A program made the position numbers and the translations under genes. Positions 1 through 6,190 of a stretch of 10,105 bases of DNA are shown one piece after another. The notes beneath the pieces are model-generated. The model was not told where the DNA came from and ran no database searches. It saw only the letters and a program-made list of their open reading frames with translations. Positions within the stretch are counted from its first letter, which is position 1. Every line of letters starts with the position of its first letter. Source of the stretch: Lachnospiraceae bacterium (GTDB lineage Bacteria; Bacillota; Clostridia; Lachnospirales; Lachnospiraceae); NCBI GenBank assembly GCA_009774375.1, contig VSNO01000156.1, positions 1-10,105 of the forward strand, given 5' to 3'.

Positions 1-5
1 ACACA

Positions 6-269
6 ATGGGGGAAGCCTTGGTTGAGATAGGCGGCAAGGCGGCTGATATCACGAAAGATGTCGTATGTTTTGGTGCCAGATGCGTCTGTGCGGCCGGAAG
101 GGCAATATTTGCCAGCATCAGGAAGATCGTGGACTTTTTCGGGGAACTTCTCCAGCAGGCTGACTGGCAGGAGGATGTGCAGGGAGTATTTCAGTATACG
201 GAACCGGTGCAGGAGAGAAATCCGGAGGCTGTACAGGAAGTAATGCCTGCGCCGACGGTTCTCGCATAG
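6..269 (+). CDS. Hypothetical protein, last gene of an upstream operon, possibly 5'-truncated by the window edge
   Basis: An open frame of 87 residues. I do not recognise the family. The first half, about residues 1-50, is Ala/Gly/Val-rich with three cysteines in the stretch VVCFGARCVC, and then a hydrophobic/basic segment (IFASIRKIVDFFGELL) that could form an amphipathic helix. The C-terminal 35 residues are Glu/Gln/Pro-rich and look disordered. The frame is still open at the window edge (codon ACA precedes the ATG) and no ribosome binding site can be seen in the 5 bases available. The ATG at 6 may therefore be internal to a longer protein. A hairpin terminator follows 38 bases after the stop, so this is probably the last gene of its transcript. 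Confidence 0.45.
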   Translation: MGEALVEIGGKAADITKDVVCFGARCVCAAGRAIFASIRKIVDFFGELLQQADWQEDVQGVFQYTEPVQERNPEAVQEVMPAPTVLA

Positions 270-306
270 AGATCAGTATGCAGAACGCGGATCGGCGGGC
301 TGTAAG

Positions 307-344
307 ATGCGCGCTGTGCCATGTAGTCTGGCAGCGCGCATTTT
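307..344 (+). terminator. Rho-independent terminator after the first gene
   Basis: A 10-bp GC-rich stem, ATGCGCGCTG (307-316) against CAGCGCGCAT (332-341), encloses a 15-base loop. The loop contains a possible extra CCA/TGG pairing. A short T-run (341-344) follows. It lies 38 bases past the stop of the first ORF and before the next gene cluster. The T-tract is short, so termination may be only partial. The surrounding bases 270-306 and 345-387 show no gene or clear promoter. Confidence 0.6.
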
Positions 345-387
345 ACTACCTGCAGGCGCAATGAGGGAGGAGGGATGGCGGACGGAT

Positions 388-567
388 ATGGATAAAAAAC
401 TGCGAAACCTCATTTGCGACATTGAAGAGGAACTTAACCGGATGAAGAGGCAGGAATTGCCGGTTTACAGGAAAGGTATGGAGGAAAATCGGGATGCTGG
501 GTTTGATAGTGGGATTGGTTGCTGCGGCGGCGGTATCGATCATAGTCGCGGATCTTTTGGGGAATGA
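388..567 (+). CDS. Small hypothetical protein; probably the displaced N-terminus of the following membrane metalloprotease
   Basis: ATG at 388 preceded by an AGGAGG at 368-373 (14 bases away, longer than ideal; an in-frame ATG at 361 lies upstream of that AGGAGG and has no binding site of its own that I can see). It encodes 59 residues. The first 35 are charged and helical (MDKKLRNLICDIEEELNRMK...) and look like real protein. The last 24 (Gly/Cys-rich, GIGCCGGG) look like an out-of-frame reading of the Ala-rich membrane segment encoded by the next ORF, which it overlaps by 74 bases. Removing one A from the A4 run at 485-488 joins the two frames as ...YRKGMEEIGMLGLIVGLV..., giving a cytoplasmic helix, membrane span and outer domain. 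Either this is a separate short gene or the two are one gene with a 1-base insertion. Confidence 0.4.
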   Translation: MDKKLRNLICDIEEELNRMKRQELPVYRKGMEENRDAGFDSGIGCCGGGIDHSRGSFGE

Positions 568-1189
568 TGAAATATTTGATCAAGACATGGGACAACAGGC
601 TGGCAATGGCAGAATATCACCCTATGAACGCATAGCGGGGTTATCCTGCGATACGGAAGCAGCATTTACAGATATGGACAGGAGCAGGGCAGATACCGCT
701 GTTCGTGAAATGAAGGAACTTTTGGGAGAAAATCCGGTAGAACGTCTCGGCAGTATGAATGCAAGAGACAGGTTGGAGGCGGCAAAAGAACTGAACAGAC
801 GTTTGCGCACAGCATTTTCCCTGGATATTGGCCTGGAGATGGGACAATCCGATGTGGGATGTGAGGGGACTTACTGTCCGGGCAGGAGGGTTCTCTGGGT
901 GGATTACCGCTATCTGCTGTCAGACAAAGCAGAGTATATCGCAGGTTATCTGGATACGATCATCCATGAATTTCGGCATGCGATGCAGCATCGTTTTATA
1001 GAGGACGGCTCCTATAATGGTGCGGACGATGATTATCGCAAAAGGATGGCAGTAAGCATGCATCCTTCGGTGTATGTGAATTTTGACGAGAATCCGGAAT
1101 TGTATTATAATCAGCTTTGTGAAAAGGACGCGAGGGCGTATGCGGCGATGGTGCTGCAGCAACTGAAAGGAGCAGAGTCAAATGGTTGA
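494..1189 (+). CDS. Membrane-anchored putative zinc metalloprotease with HEFRH motif
   Basis: 231 residues; ATG at 494 with GGAGG at 480-484, spacing 9. Residues 2-22 form a single hydrophobic segment (LGLIVGLVAAAAVSIIVADLL), probably an N-terminal membrane anchor with the rest outside the membrane. Residues 158-162 are H-E-F-R-H, matching the HExxH zinc-binding and catalytic motif. A downstream stretch at 206-217 (NQLCEKDARAYA) has the ExxA.. shape that supplies the third ligand in gluzincin-like and IrrE-like minimal proteases, making E210 the candidate ligand. Two cysteines (123, 128) lie ahead of the domain. Its stop overlaps the start of the next gene by 8 bases, suggesting translational coupling. 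I do not recognise a named family and the substrate is unknown. The metal-binding site is seen in sequence; protease activity is inferred. Confidence 0.65.
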   Translation: MLGLIVGLVAAAAVSIIVADLLGNDEIFDQDMGQQAGNGRISPYERIAGLSCDTEAAFTDMDRSRADTAVREMKELLGENPVERLGSMNARDRLEAAKELNRRLRTAFSLDIGLEMGQSDVGCEGTYCPGRRVLWVDYRYLLSDKAEYIAGYLDTIIHEFRHAMQHRFIEDGSYNGADDDYRKRMAVSMHPSVYVNFDENPELYYNQLCEKDARAYAAMVLQQLKGAESNG

Positions 1190-1700
1190 AAGGGTGGTCA
1201 TGACAATATCATATAGAAGACTGATGAATTATCTGGCGGATGACATGGGATATGAGGAGCGGAGGGCAAAGAGGACGATCGCCGCATTGCGCAGAGTAGA
1301 GCCTTCCATTTTAAAGGCATTTCTGATTTGGTTCTATACGGGGGATTTTCCCAGGGAGTCTTTGTATGGCATCAATGTGAAAGCCTTGTGCGACAGGCGC
1401 GGTCTTGATCCGGTAACTGCATTTTTGACCGTAGACTGGGCAGCGAGGGATCCGCAGGCAGCAAAAGCGGCGCTTTCCAGGGGACATGACGCATTGGTTT
1501 TCAGCGAGGAAGATCAGAAACATTTCCAGGAGATCATGGATCGCAATGGATGGGAGATTGAGAACACGGAACAGGAAACAGAGGAAGACAAAAGCGACTT
1601 GTCTCTGGCCGGGAAAGAGCTGGATGACAGCACGGCACGGGAAGAAGAGGTGGGTTATGAAAGAGGCGGATCAGATCATTCCGATGAACGATCAGTTTGA
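1182..1700 (+). CDS. Hypothetical protein with basic helical N-domain and acidic tail
   Basis: 172 residues from ATG 1182, with AAAGGAG at 1166-1172 (spacing 9), overlapping the preceding stop by 8 bases. A second in-frame ATG at 1200 gives a start MTISYRRLMNYL and is possible. Residues about 7-115 look like a compact helical domain with an Arg-rich segment (EERRAKRTIAALRR) and a conserved-looking aromatic stretch (LIWFYTGDF). Residues about 125-172 are dominated by Glu/Asp and look unstructured. No catalytic motif, signal peptide or membrane span is seen, and I do not recognise the family. Position in a chain of overlapping ORFs implies co-transcription with the protease-like and HD genes. 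It could be a small DNA- or RNA-associated accessory protein, but this is not shown by the sequence. Confidence 0.6.
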   Translation: MVERVVMTISYRRLMNYLADDMGYEERRAKRTIAALRRVEPSILKAFLIWFYTGDFPRESLYGINVKALCDRRGLDPVTAFLTVDWAARDPQAAKAALSRGHDALVFSEEDQKHFQEIMDRNGWEIENTEQETEEDKSDLSLAGKELDDSTAREEEVGYERGGSDHSDERSV

Positions 1701-2361
1701 TGAAAACGAGTCAGCGCATTACATGAAATCCTATATGTTTATCAAGGGGTATGCGGTGGGGCGGGATATGCGGCAGGTTATGATAGCGCTGTCGCTGGCG
1801 CGGCAGCTTCACGACGGGCAGTACCGCAAGGATGGCACGCCATATATCTCCCATCCCCTGAAAGTGTGCAGTACACTGATCAGCTTCGGCATAGAGGATG
1901 ATATAACGCTTGCCGCGTCGCTGCTTCATGATGTGCTGGAAGACTGCGGGGACAAGCTTTCGCTTCGCGGCAGGGAATTGGTGTCGGAGTATGGCATACA
2001 TCAGGAAATTATGGATATTATCCGGCTGCTGACCAAGGAGCCGGGATTGAATGACCGTGAGCTGAGCATATATTTTAAACGGATCGAGGAAAATCCGAAA
2101 GCTGCCCTGGTCAAGCTGAGTGACCGGCTGCACAACAGCAGCACGTTATACACATTTACGTTTCCCAAGATGCGCAAGTATATCAGGGAGACCGCCATGT
2201 TCCTGATTCCCATGGCATCTTACTGCAAGAGATATTACCCGGAGTATGCCAATGCTTTCGGCATCCTGAAAAACAGCATCGAAAGCATGAACCATAGCAT
2301 GGATGTCATGCTCAGCAAGATCGAGGCTATCGAAAATCAAGATATGAAAGGAGGCGGATAA
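1657..2361 (+). CDS. Stand-alone RelA/SpoT-type HD domain protein, putative (p)ppGpp hydrolase
   Basis: 234 residues from ATG 1657, chosen for AGAGG at 1646-1650 (spacing 6); ATG 1684 is an alternative. It overlaps the previous gene by 44 bases. Residues about 45-165 match the hydrolase half of RelA/SpoT proteins: R57-K58 and PYISH66P, then H91-D92 followed by E95-D96, then LVKLSD156RLHN160. By spacing these correspond to the Rel hydrolase residues R44, H53, H77/D78, E81/D82, D144 and N148, so the Mn site and the catalytic Glu-Asp pair all appear present. There is no synthetase, TGS or ACT domain, so it resembles a small alarmone hydrolase (MESH1-like) in architecture. The remaining C-terminus (about 170-234) is helical. 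It may remove (p)ppGpp or a related pyrophosphorylated nucleotide; substrate is inferred. Nothing upstream suggests its own promoter. Confidence 0.75.
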   Translation: MKEADQIIPMNDQFDENESAHYMKSYMFIKGYAVGRDMRQVMIALSLARQLHDGQYRKDGTPYISHPLKVCSTLISFGIEDDITLAASLLHDVLEDCGDKLSLRGRELVSEYGIHQEIMDIIRLLTKEPGLNDRELSIYFKRIEENPKAALVKLSDRLHNSSTLYTFTFPKMRKYIRETAMFLIPMASYCKRYYPEYANAFGILKNSIESMNHSMDVMLSKIEAIENQDMKGGG

Positions 2362-2407
2362 GAGACAGGCTGAGTGCAGAAAGGACATTGTATTTGATGC
2401 GATCTGA

Positions 2408-2461
2408 ATGGAGGGGAGTGAGACGGATCAAGTGACATTCACAGTCAGATATTACGCGTAA
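2408..2461 (+). other. Short ORF in the 2362-2499 gap, possible gene remnant
   Basis: The 138-bp gap between the HD gene and the secreted protein holds one short open frame of 17 codons (MEGSETDQVTFTVRYYA). It has no convincing ribosome binding site. The end (VTFTVRYYA) looks like a beta strand from a larger protein, so it may be the 5' stub of a deleted gene, or chance. No clear terminator or -35/-10 pair is visible in this gap. Confidence 0.15.
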
Positions 2462-2499
2462 AAGAAGCAGGCAGGATTTTTGGCAAAGAGAGGTAAATT

Positions 2500-3498
2500 A
2501 TGAGAATAAACAGGAAAAATCTTATAGGAATGATGTTGGTAATGATATTGTTGGCGGGTTCATCTGAAGTCTCGCTGGCCGCGTCTGAAACAGATTCTGT
2601 GAAGCCCAGTCCGGCAAGGGATTGGGGAAGTATTATTGAAATTCCTTCAGATCAGGAAATTGCGGAGTTCAATAAAAGATCTGTCGATCGATCGCCTTAT
2701 TTATCGGGATGGCTTGGCATTGATTCGGAAACGAGGTTTTTGGAATACTCGATTGACTTTAAGGCAGATCACATACCTTATGGCACATATTTCAGCTGTG
2801 CCAATATTCGGATGGATCGATCTTCCTTAGAGCAGAAATATGATGATGTGCACACGGATGAGTGGCTTTCATTTTATGCAGGGATTCAGATGCGGGATCC
2901 TGAGAGAGGCAGCAGTTCCATTATGTCCTTTTGGGATATCTACTGCAAGGACAAGGATGGGGAAGATTTAACAATCAGGGCAAAATTGGTATATCCCGAA
3001 AATACGAAGGCAAATGTCTTTACGAATGAAGGGGACGGTGTAAATTATAAGAGCGAATATACATGGGAACAGGGATGCTGGTATCGAATGCTTCTGCAGT
3101 GTGTCCGTTCCGAGGAAAACGATCATACGCTGGTTCAGCAATGGATATGCAATCTAGAAACAGGAGAATGGACAAAAATGTGTTGTTACGATACAGGCAT
3201 AGCGGGCAGCTGCTTTATGGGAGATACGGCTGTATTTCTTGAAAATTATATGACACAGTACGCGGGAGATATCCGTTCGGTAGAATTCAAAAATATCAGG
3301 ATACGGCCGCTTGGTTCGGAAGAGTGGGTTCCGGTCAGCCAGGTTTCCATGATAAAAGAAAATTATCCTGGAAGTTTTTGCTTCGGTGCTGACAACGAGC
3401 AGTTCTGGATGATATCAACAGGACTGGAAAACCGTTCTATTGTGCAGTCAGGAGAGAGAAATACATATCAGATTCCTGATGTGGATGTGATCCCATGA
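2500..3498 (+). CDS. Secreted DUF3472-like protein
   Basis: 332 residues; ATG 2500 with AGAGAGG at 2487-2493, spacing 6. Residues 1-27 are a typical signal peptide: basic start (MRINRKN), hydrophobic core (LIGMMLVMILLAG), likely cleavage after SLA27. No lipobox cysteine precedes the mature protein, so it is probably released or loosely wall-associated. Residues about 80-270 are beta-rich and carry the order of motifs I associate with DUF3472: FYAGIQMRD...SFWD (125-146), an NEGDG...Y.W..G.WYRMLL block (176-199), VFLENY (245-250) and VEFKNIRIR (261-269). DUF3472 proteins have no settled function; a carbohydrate-related role is often suspected and would suit the adjacent sugar locus. It converges on the GH2 gene with 62 bases between stops. 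Family assignment is from memory of the motif pattern. Confidence 0.65.
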   Translation: MRINRKNLIGMMLVMILLAGSSEVSLAASETDSVKPSPARDWGSIIEIPSDQEIAEFNKRSVDRSPYLSGWLGIDSETRFLEYSIDFKADHIPYGTYFSCANIRMDRSSLEQKYDDVHTDEWLSFYAGIQMRDPERGSSSIMSFWDIYCKDKDGEDLTIRAKLVYPENTKANVFTNEGDGVNYKSEYTWEQGCWYRMLLQCVRSEENDHTLVQQWICNLETGEWTKMCCYDTGIAGSCFMGDTAVFLENYMTQYAGDIRSVEFKNIRIRPLGSEEWVPVSQVSMIKENYPGSFCFGADNEQFWMISTGLENRSIVQSGERNTYQIPDVDVIP

Positions 3499-3533
3499 CG
3501 GCGATAGCGTGTGATCCAGGGAGAGAAAGACAG

Positions 3534-3558
3534 GGGGATGAATATTCATCCCCTTTTT
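3534..3558. terminator. Perfect-palindrome terminator shared by convergent genes
   Basis: A perfect 20-bp palindrome at 3534-3553 (GGGGATGA-ATAT-TCATCCCC when folded) is followed by five T on the + strand (3554-3558), giving a standard terminator for the secreted-protein gene. On the - strand the hairpin is followed by a pyrimidine-rich TGTCTTTCTCTC tract, so it probably also stops transcripts leaving the GH2 gene, whose stop codon is only 8 bases away. Confidence 0.85.
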
Positions 3559-3560
3559 CC

Positions 3561-6008
3561 CTACTGGATCCTCAATGTCTGTGTCCGGATCAGATCTCCG
3601 CGGACGATCACTGTCAGCGGCGTGTCGGCGGCGGTGTCCTCATTGTCGGCGGCATAGATCATGAGCTGTCCCCTGTATGCCCTGCGGTAGTCGGCGGTGT
3701 ACTCCGTCACGTCTGCGAGGTCGCCGTTCTCGAGACCGAGCAGCGTTCCGTTTTCGACAGTCACATGGAGCATCGTGGCATCATGGTACACGCGCCTGCC
3801 GTTCCCGTCGAGCAGGGTGACTTCGAGCTGGTGGACGGGATTGCGGTAGCCGACGGCTCCTGCGATGATATCGCGCGCTTTTTCGTTCAGTGTGTATTCC
3901 TGTATGTTCATCTGGCACGCCGCCATGGCCGTGTACAGGCTGTGACTGACAGTTGTGTCATTTTCCGGACTCCGTGCTGTCAGGGTTCCTGGCTCAAACC
4001 GGACGGTTGTGAGAATGCAGTCCTTGTCAGGGTCTTTCTCAAAAGTGCCGAGACGCTTGTTGTTCAGCAGGAGCTCGATGGATCTTAGGTTCGTGTAACA
4101 TTTGACTGTGACCATCTCTCCGGCACAGTAATTCCAGCTTTCGGCTGACGGTGCAAACTCGCAGGCGTAAGCGTCAGCTGCGGTTTCGCCCCATGGAGTG
4201 ACACAGTTGTCCGTTTTTCGTATGGTCGTCAGATGGATCATGGGTTCGACTGACCAGAAACTCTGCCTGCGGTAGTAACCCGGTTTTTCAAATCCCGCGA
4301 GCGTGAGCAGTCCTGCGCTCGAGCCGTGGATCGGCCAGCCGTGCGCCTCGCCGAGATAGTCGATGCCTGTCCACAAAAACTGTCCGGAGATGTAGTCGTT
4401 GTCGGTCACTGCGCGCCAGTCCTGGAGTCGGTGGCCGTTCTCGCTGCCGAGGAACGGCTTGTCAGGAAATGCCTGGTGGTGCTCTGCGTACAGGTTTTCC
4501 CGGTAATTGTACCCGGCGACGTCGACGGCGTCGATAAAGCCAAGCTTTGCGGAGAGCTCGGGGAAGGCGGCGGCAAGCGTTACCGGATGCGTGGTGTCCA
4601 CTGCTTTTACAATGCCGCACAGATGCTTTGCCAGCACAGCGAGGCGCTCGGCGTTGGGGCGCGCGGGATTGTACATGCGCTCCGCCTCCGGTTTGTTGGC
4701 GTCGTTGTTGCCGGTAACGCAGTTGCCTGGCATAGTTATAAAGCTCGGATGACAGTAGGGATCGTTGGGATAGTCGATCTCGTTTCCGATGCTCCACAGG
4801 ATCACGCTCGGGTGGTTGCGGTCGCGCAGGATCATGTCGGTGAGATCGCGCTCGTGCCAGACGGGGAAATCGGTGTAGTAGCCCTGATTTTTCGGGGGAT
4901 AGACATTGTGTCCCTGCCACCATTTGTTCTTTGGCCCCTCCCACTCGTCAAACGCCTCGTCCATCACGAGGAAGCCGAGGACGTCGCACAGCGTGTACAG
5001 CTCGGGCATGTGCGGATTGTGGCTCATGCGGATCGCGTTGCAGCCCATTTTCCTGAGCAGGATGAGTCTGCGGCACCATACCTCGTAGGGAACGGCGGCG
5101 CCAAGGCAGCCTGCGTCGTGATGCAGGCAGACGCCCTTGAACTTGTACGGTTTCCCGTTGAGAAAAAAGCCCCTGTCAGGGTGAAAGCGAAAGCTGCGGA
5201 TACCGACCTTCATCTCATGGACCTGATACGATTTCTGGTAGGAGATATATGTTTTCACAGTGTACAGATCTGGACTTTCCGGCGACCAGAGCCTGGGTGT
5301 CTGTATGGTTCCGGTATTGGTGACCTGTATGGAGGCGTGCGCCATGATGGTTGTCTGCGATACGGCCTCGCCCACCAGCTTTCCGGCGTTGTCAAAGATG
5401 ACATTGGTGACAGTGACCAGGCTGTTCTTGTCTGTCGCGTTGACCAGTTCATTGACGATCTCGTAGTCGGCGCTGTTATCGTCGACTCTCGGCGTGTGGA
5501 AGAAGATGCCGTTGTCGGTGGGATAGATGTTTTCGGATATGGTGAGCGTGACTTTTCCCGTGATGCCGGAGCCTGTGAACCAGCGCGAGTCGGATAGCTC
5601 GCGCCTGTCGACGTACACGCTGATGACATTGTCGGCATCAAAGCGGAAGCAGTCGGACACATTATATTCGAAGGAGATGTAGCCGTTTGGACGCTCGCCG
5701 AGGTAGGCGGAGTTGCACCAGACGCGGCTGTTCTTGTAGATACTGTCAAAATGGATGCGGATTTGCTTCCCCTGCCATGCCGCATCGGGTGCAATGTGGA
5801 TGCGGTACCAGCTGATGCCGCCCGCAAGATACCCGGTGCCGCTGGAATACTCCTTTGAGAAGGGCATATGTACGGACCAGTCGTGGGGGAGCGATACAGG
5901 CTCCCAGTCGTCGTCTCCGCTCCACGCCTGCCATGCATCGGGTGCATCGCCCAGATGAAAGCGTGCGTGGTTCAGCGGGATCGTCAGTGTGTCGTTGATC
6001 GTTTCCAT
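3561..6008 (-). CDS. Glycoside hydrolase family 2 beta-glycosidase (beta-galactosidase-like)
   Basis: 815 residues, no signal peptide, so cytoplasmic. The GH2 order is clear: sugar-binding jelly-roll (about 35-160, with LPHDW and the W-Y-R strand), an Ig-like domain (about 165-270), the TIM barrel (about 275-580) and C-terminal beta domains resembling the DUF4982 and GH2 C5 modules (about 585-815). The barrel shows both family signatures: RMSHNPHMPELYTLCDVLGF (327-346) and DRNHPSVILWSIGNE with acid/base E410. The nucleophile is E523 in FLGSENG. The NxK motif of beta-glucuronidases is not seen at the expected place (FEK instead), which argues for a beta-galactosidase or another beta-glycosidase. 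ATG 6006-6008 has AAAGGAG at spacing 11. It has its own promoter and follows a GPH symporter and GH88 on the same strand, pointing to processing of uronic-acid-containing oligosaccharides. Exact sugar specificity is unresolved. Confidence 0.9.
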   Translation of the reverse strand: METINDTLTIPLNHARFHLGDAPDAWQAWSGDDDWEPVSLPHDWSVHMPFSKEYSSGTGYLAGGISWYRIHIAPDAAWQGKQIRIHFDSIYKNSRVWCNSAYLGERPNGYISFEYNVSDCFRFDADNVISVYVDRRELSDSRWFTGSGITGKVTLTISENIYPTDNGIFFHTPRVDDNSADYEIVNELVNATDKNSLVTVTNVIFDNAGKLVGEAVSQTTIMAHASIQVTNTGTIQTPRLWSPESPDLYTVKTYISYQKSYQVHEMKVGIRSFRFHPDRGFFLNGKPYKFKGVCLHHDAGCLGAAVPYEVWCRRLILLRKMGCNAIRMSHNPHMPELYTLCDVLGFLVMDEAFDEWEGPKNKWWQGHNVYPPKNQGYYTDFPVWHERDLTDMILRDRNHPSVILWSIGNEIDYPNDPYCHPSFITMPGNCVTGNNDANKPEAERMYNPARPNAERLAVLAKHLCGIVKAVDTTHPVTLAAAFPELSAKLGFIDAVDVAGYNYRENLYAEHHQAFPDKPFLGSENGHRLQDWRAVTDNDYISGQFLWTGIDYLGEAHGWPIHGSSAGLLTLAGFEKPGYYRRQSFWSVEPMIHLTTIRKTDNCVTPWGETAADAYACEFAPSAESWNYCAGEMVTVKCYTNLRSIELLLNNKRLGTFEKDPDKDCILTTVRFEPGTLTARSPENDTTVSHSLYTAMAACQMNIQEYTLNEKARDIIAGAVGYRNPVHQLEVTLLDGNGRRVYHDATMLHVTVENGTLLGLENGDLADVTEYTADYRRAYRGQLMIYAADNEDTAADTPLTVIVRGDLIRTQTLRIQ

Positions 6009-6058
6009 GAGAATTATGACTCCTTTCGGTAGAGAATGTATATGAATTCCTTTATGCC

Positions 6059-6075
6059 TGATTATAGCATAATCA
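6059..6075. promoter_or_regulatory. Operator-like dyad over the GH2 -10 box
   Basis: TGATTAT-AGC-ATAATCA is a perfect inverted repeat with 7-base arms and a 3-base centre, lying directly on the TATAAT box. The core TATAGCAT (6063-6070) recurs exactly at 6088-6095, next to the -35, 25 bp away. That layout fits a repressor binding two sites and blocking the promoter. Part of the arm symmetry comes from the -10 sequence itself. The regulator is not in this window. Confidence 0.5.
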
Positions 6076-6089
6076 TGGGGGTATTTCTA
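6061..6089 (-). promoter_or_regulatory. Sigma-A-type extended -10 promoter for the GH2 gene
   Basis: Read on the - strand: -35 TAGAAA (6089-6084, 4 of 6 to consensus), 17-bp spacer, and a perfect TATAAT at 6066-6061 preceded by TGC, an extended -10. Transcription would start near 6054, leaving a leader of about 46 bases before the GH2 ATG. GH2 can therefore be expressed independently of the upstream symporter-GH88 transcript. Confidence 0.7.
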
Positions 6090-6110
6090 TAGCATTTGTG
6101 TTCAGTTGGG

Positions 6111-6120
6111 GTTAAACTTG
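6111..6120 (+). repeat. Left arm of short inverted repeat at cassette border
   Basis: GTTAAACTTG, which matches the reverse complement of the right arm (GTTAACTTG) except for one extra A. It lies between the GH2 promoter and the cassette promoter and shares its last three bases with the cassette -35 box. Confidence 0.35.
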
Positions 6121-6146
6121 AATCTGCGGTGGAATGATGATATTAT
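6118..6146 (+). promoter_or_regulatory. Sigma-A-type promoter for the EEP cassette
   Basis: -35 TTGAAT (6118-6123), 17-bp spacer, -10 TATTAT (6141-6146), the latter running into an AT-rich TATAAAA stretch. Predicted start of transcription is near 6153, about 38 bases before the EEP reading frame. It is divergent from the GH2 promoter, with 28 bp between the two -35 boxes. Confidence 0.6.
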
Positions 6147-6190
6147 AAAATTAAAGAGTATGATTACATAGATAGATTGGCGGTGTCAAT

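Noticed and set aside
1486..1656. Extending the HD protein upstream to an in-frame ATG at 1486.
   Set aside because: It would overlap the previous gene by over 200 bases, the extra residues are Arg/Trp-rich noise, and the ATG at 1657 has a better RBS.
1711..2133. A 140-codon - strand frame opposite the HD gene.
   Set aside because: It mirrors the conserved HD motifs and lacks an RBS; the + strand frame is the real gene.
3534..3553. The 20-bp palindrome considered as an attachment or protein-binding site.
   Set aside because: The T-run directly after it and its place between two convergent stop codons fit a terminator better.
3495..4088. A 197-codon + strand frame starting at the end of the secreted-protein gene.
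   Set aside because: It crosses the terminator palindrome and then lies antisense to the GH2 C-terminus; no recognisable protein features.
4326..5597. A 423-codon open frame on the + strand inside the GH2 gene.
   Set aside because: It is antisense to well-conserved GH2 barrel motifs; the GC-rich third positions of GH2 codons keep the opposite strand open. Its translation is Val/Ala-rich with no domain or RBS.
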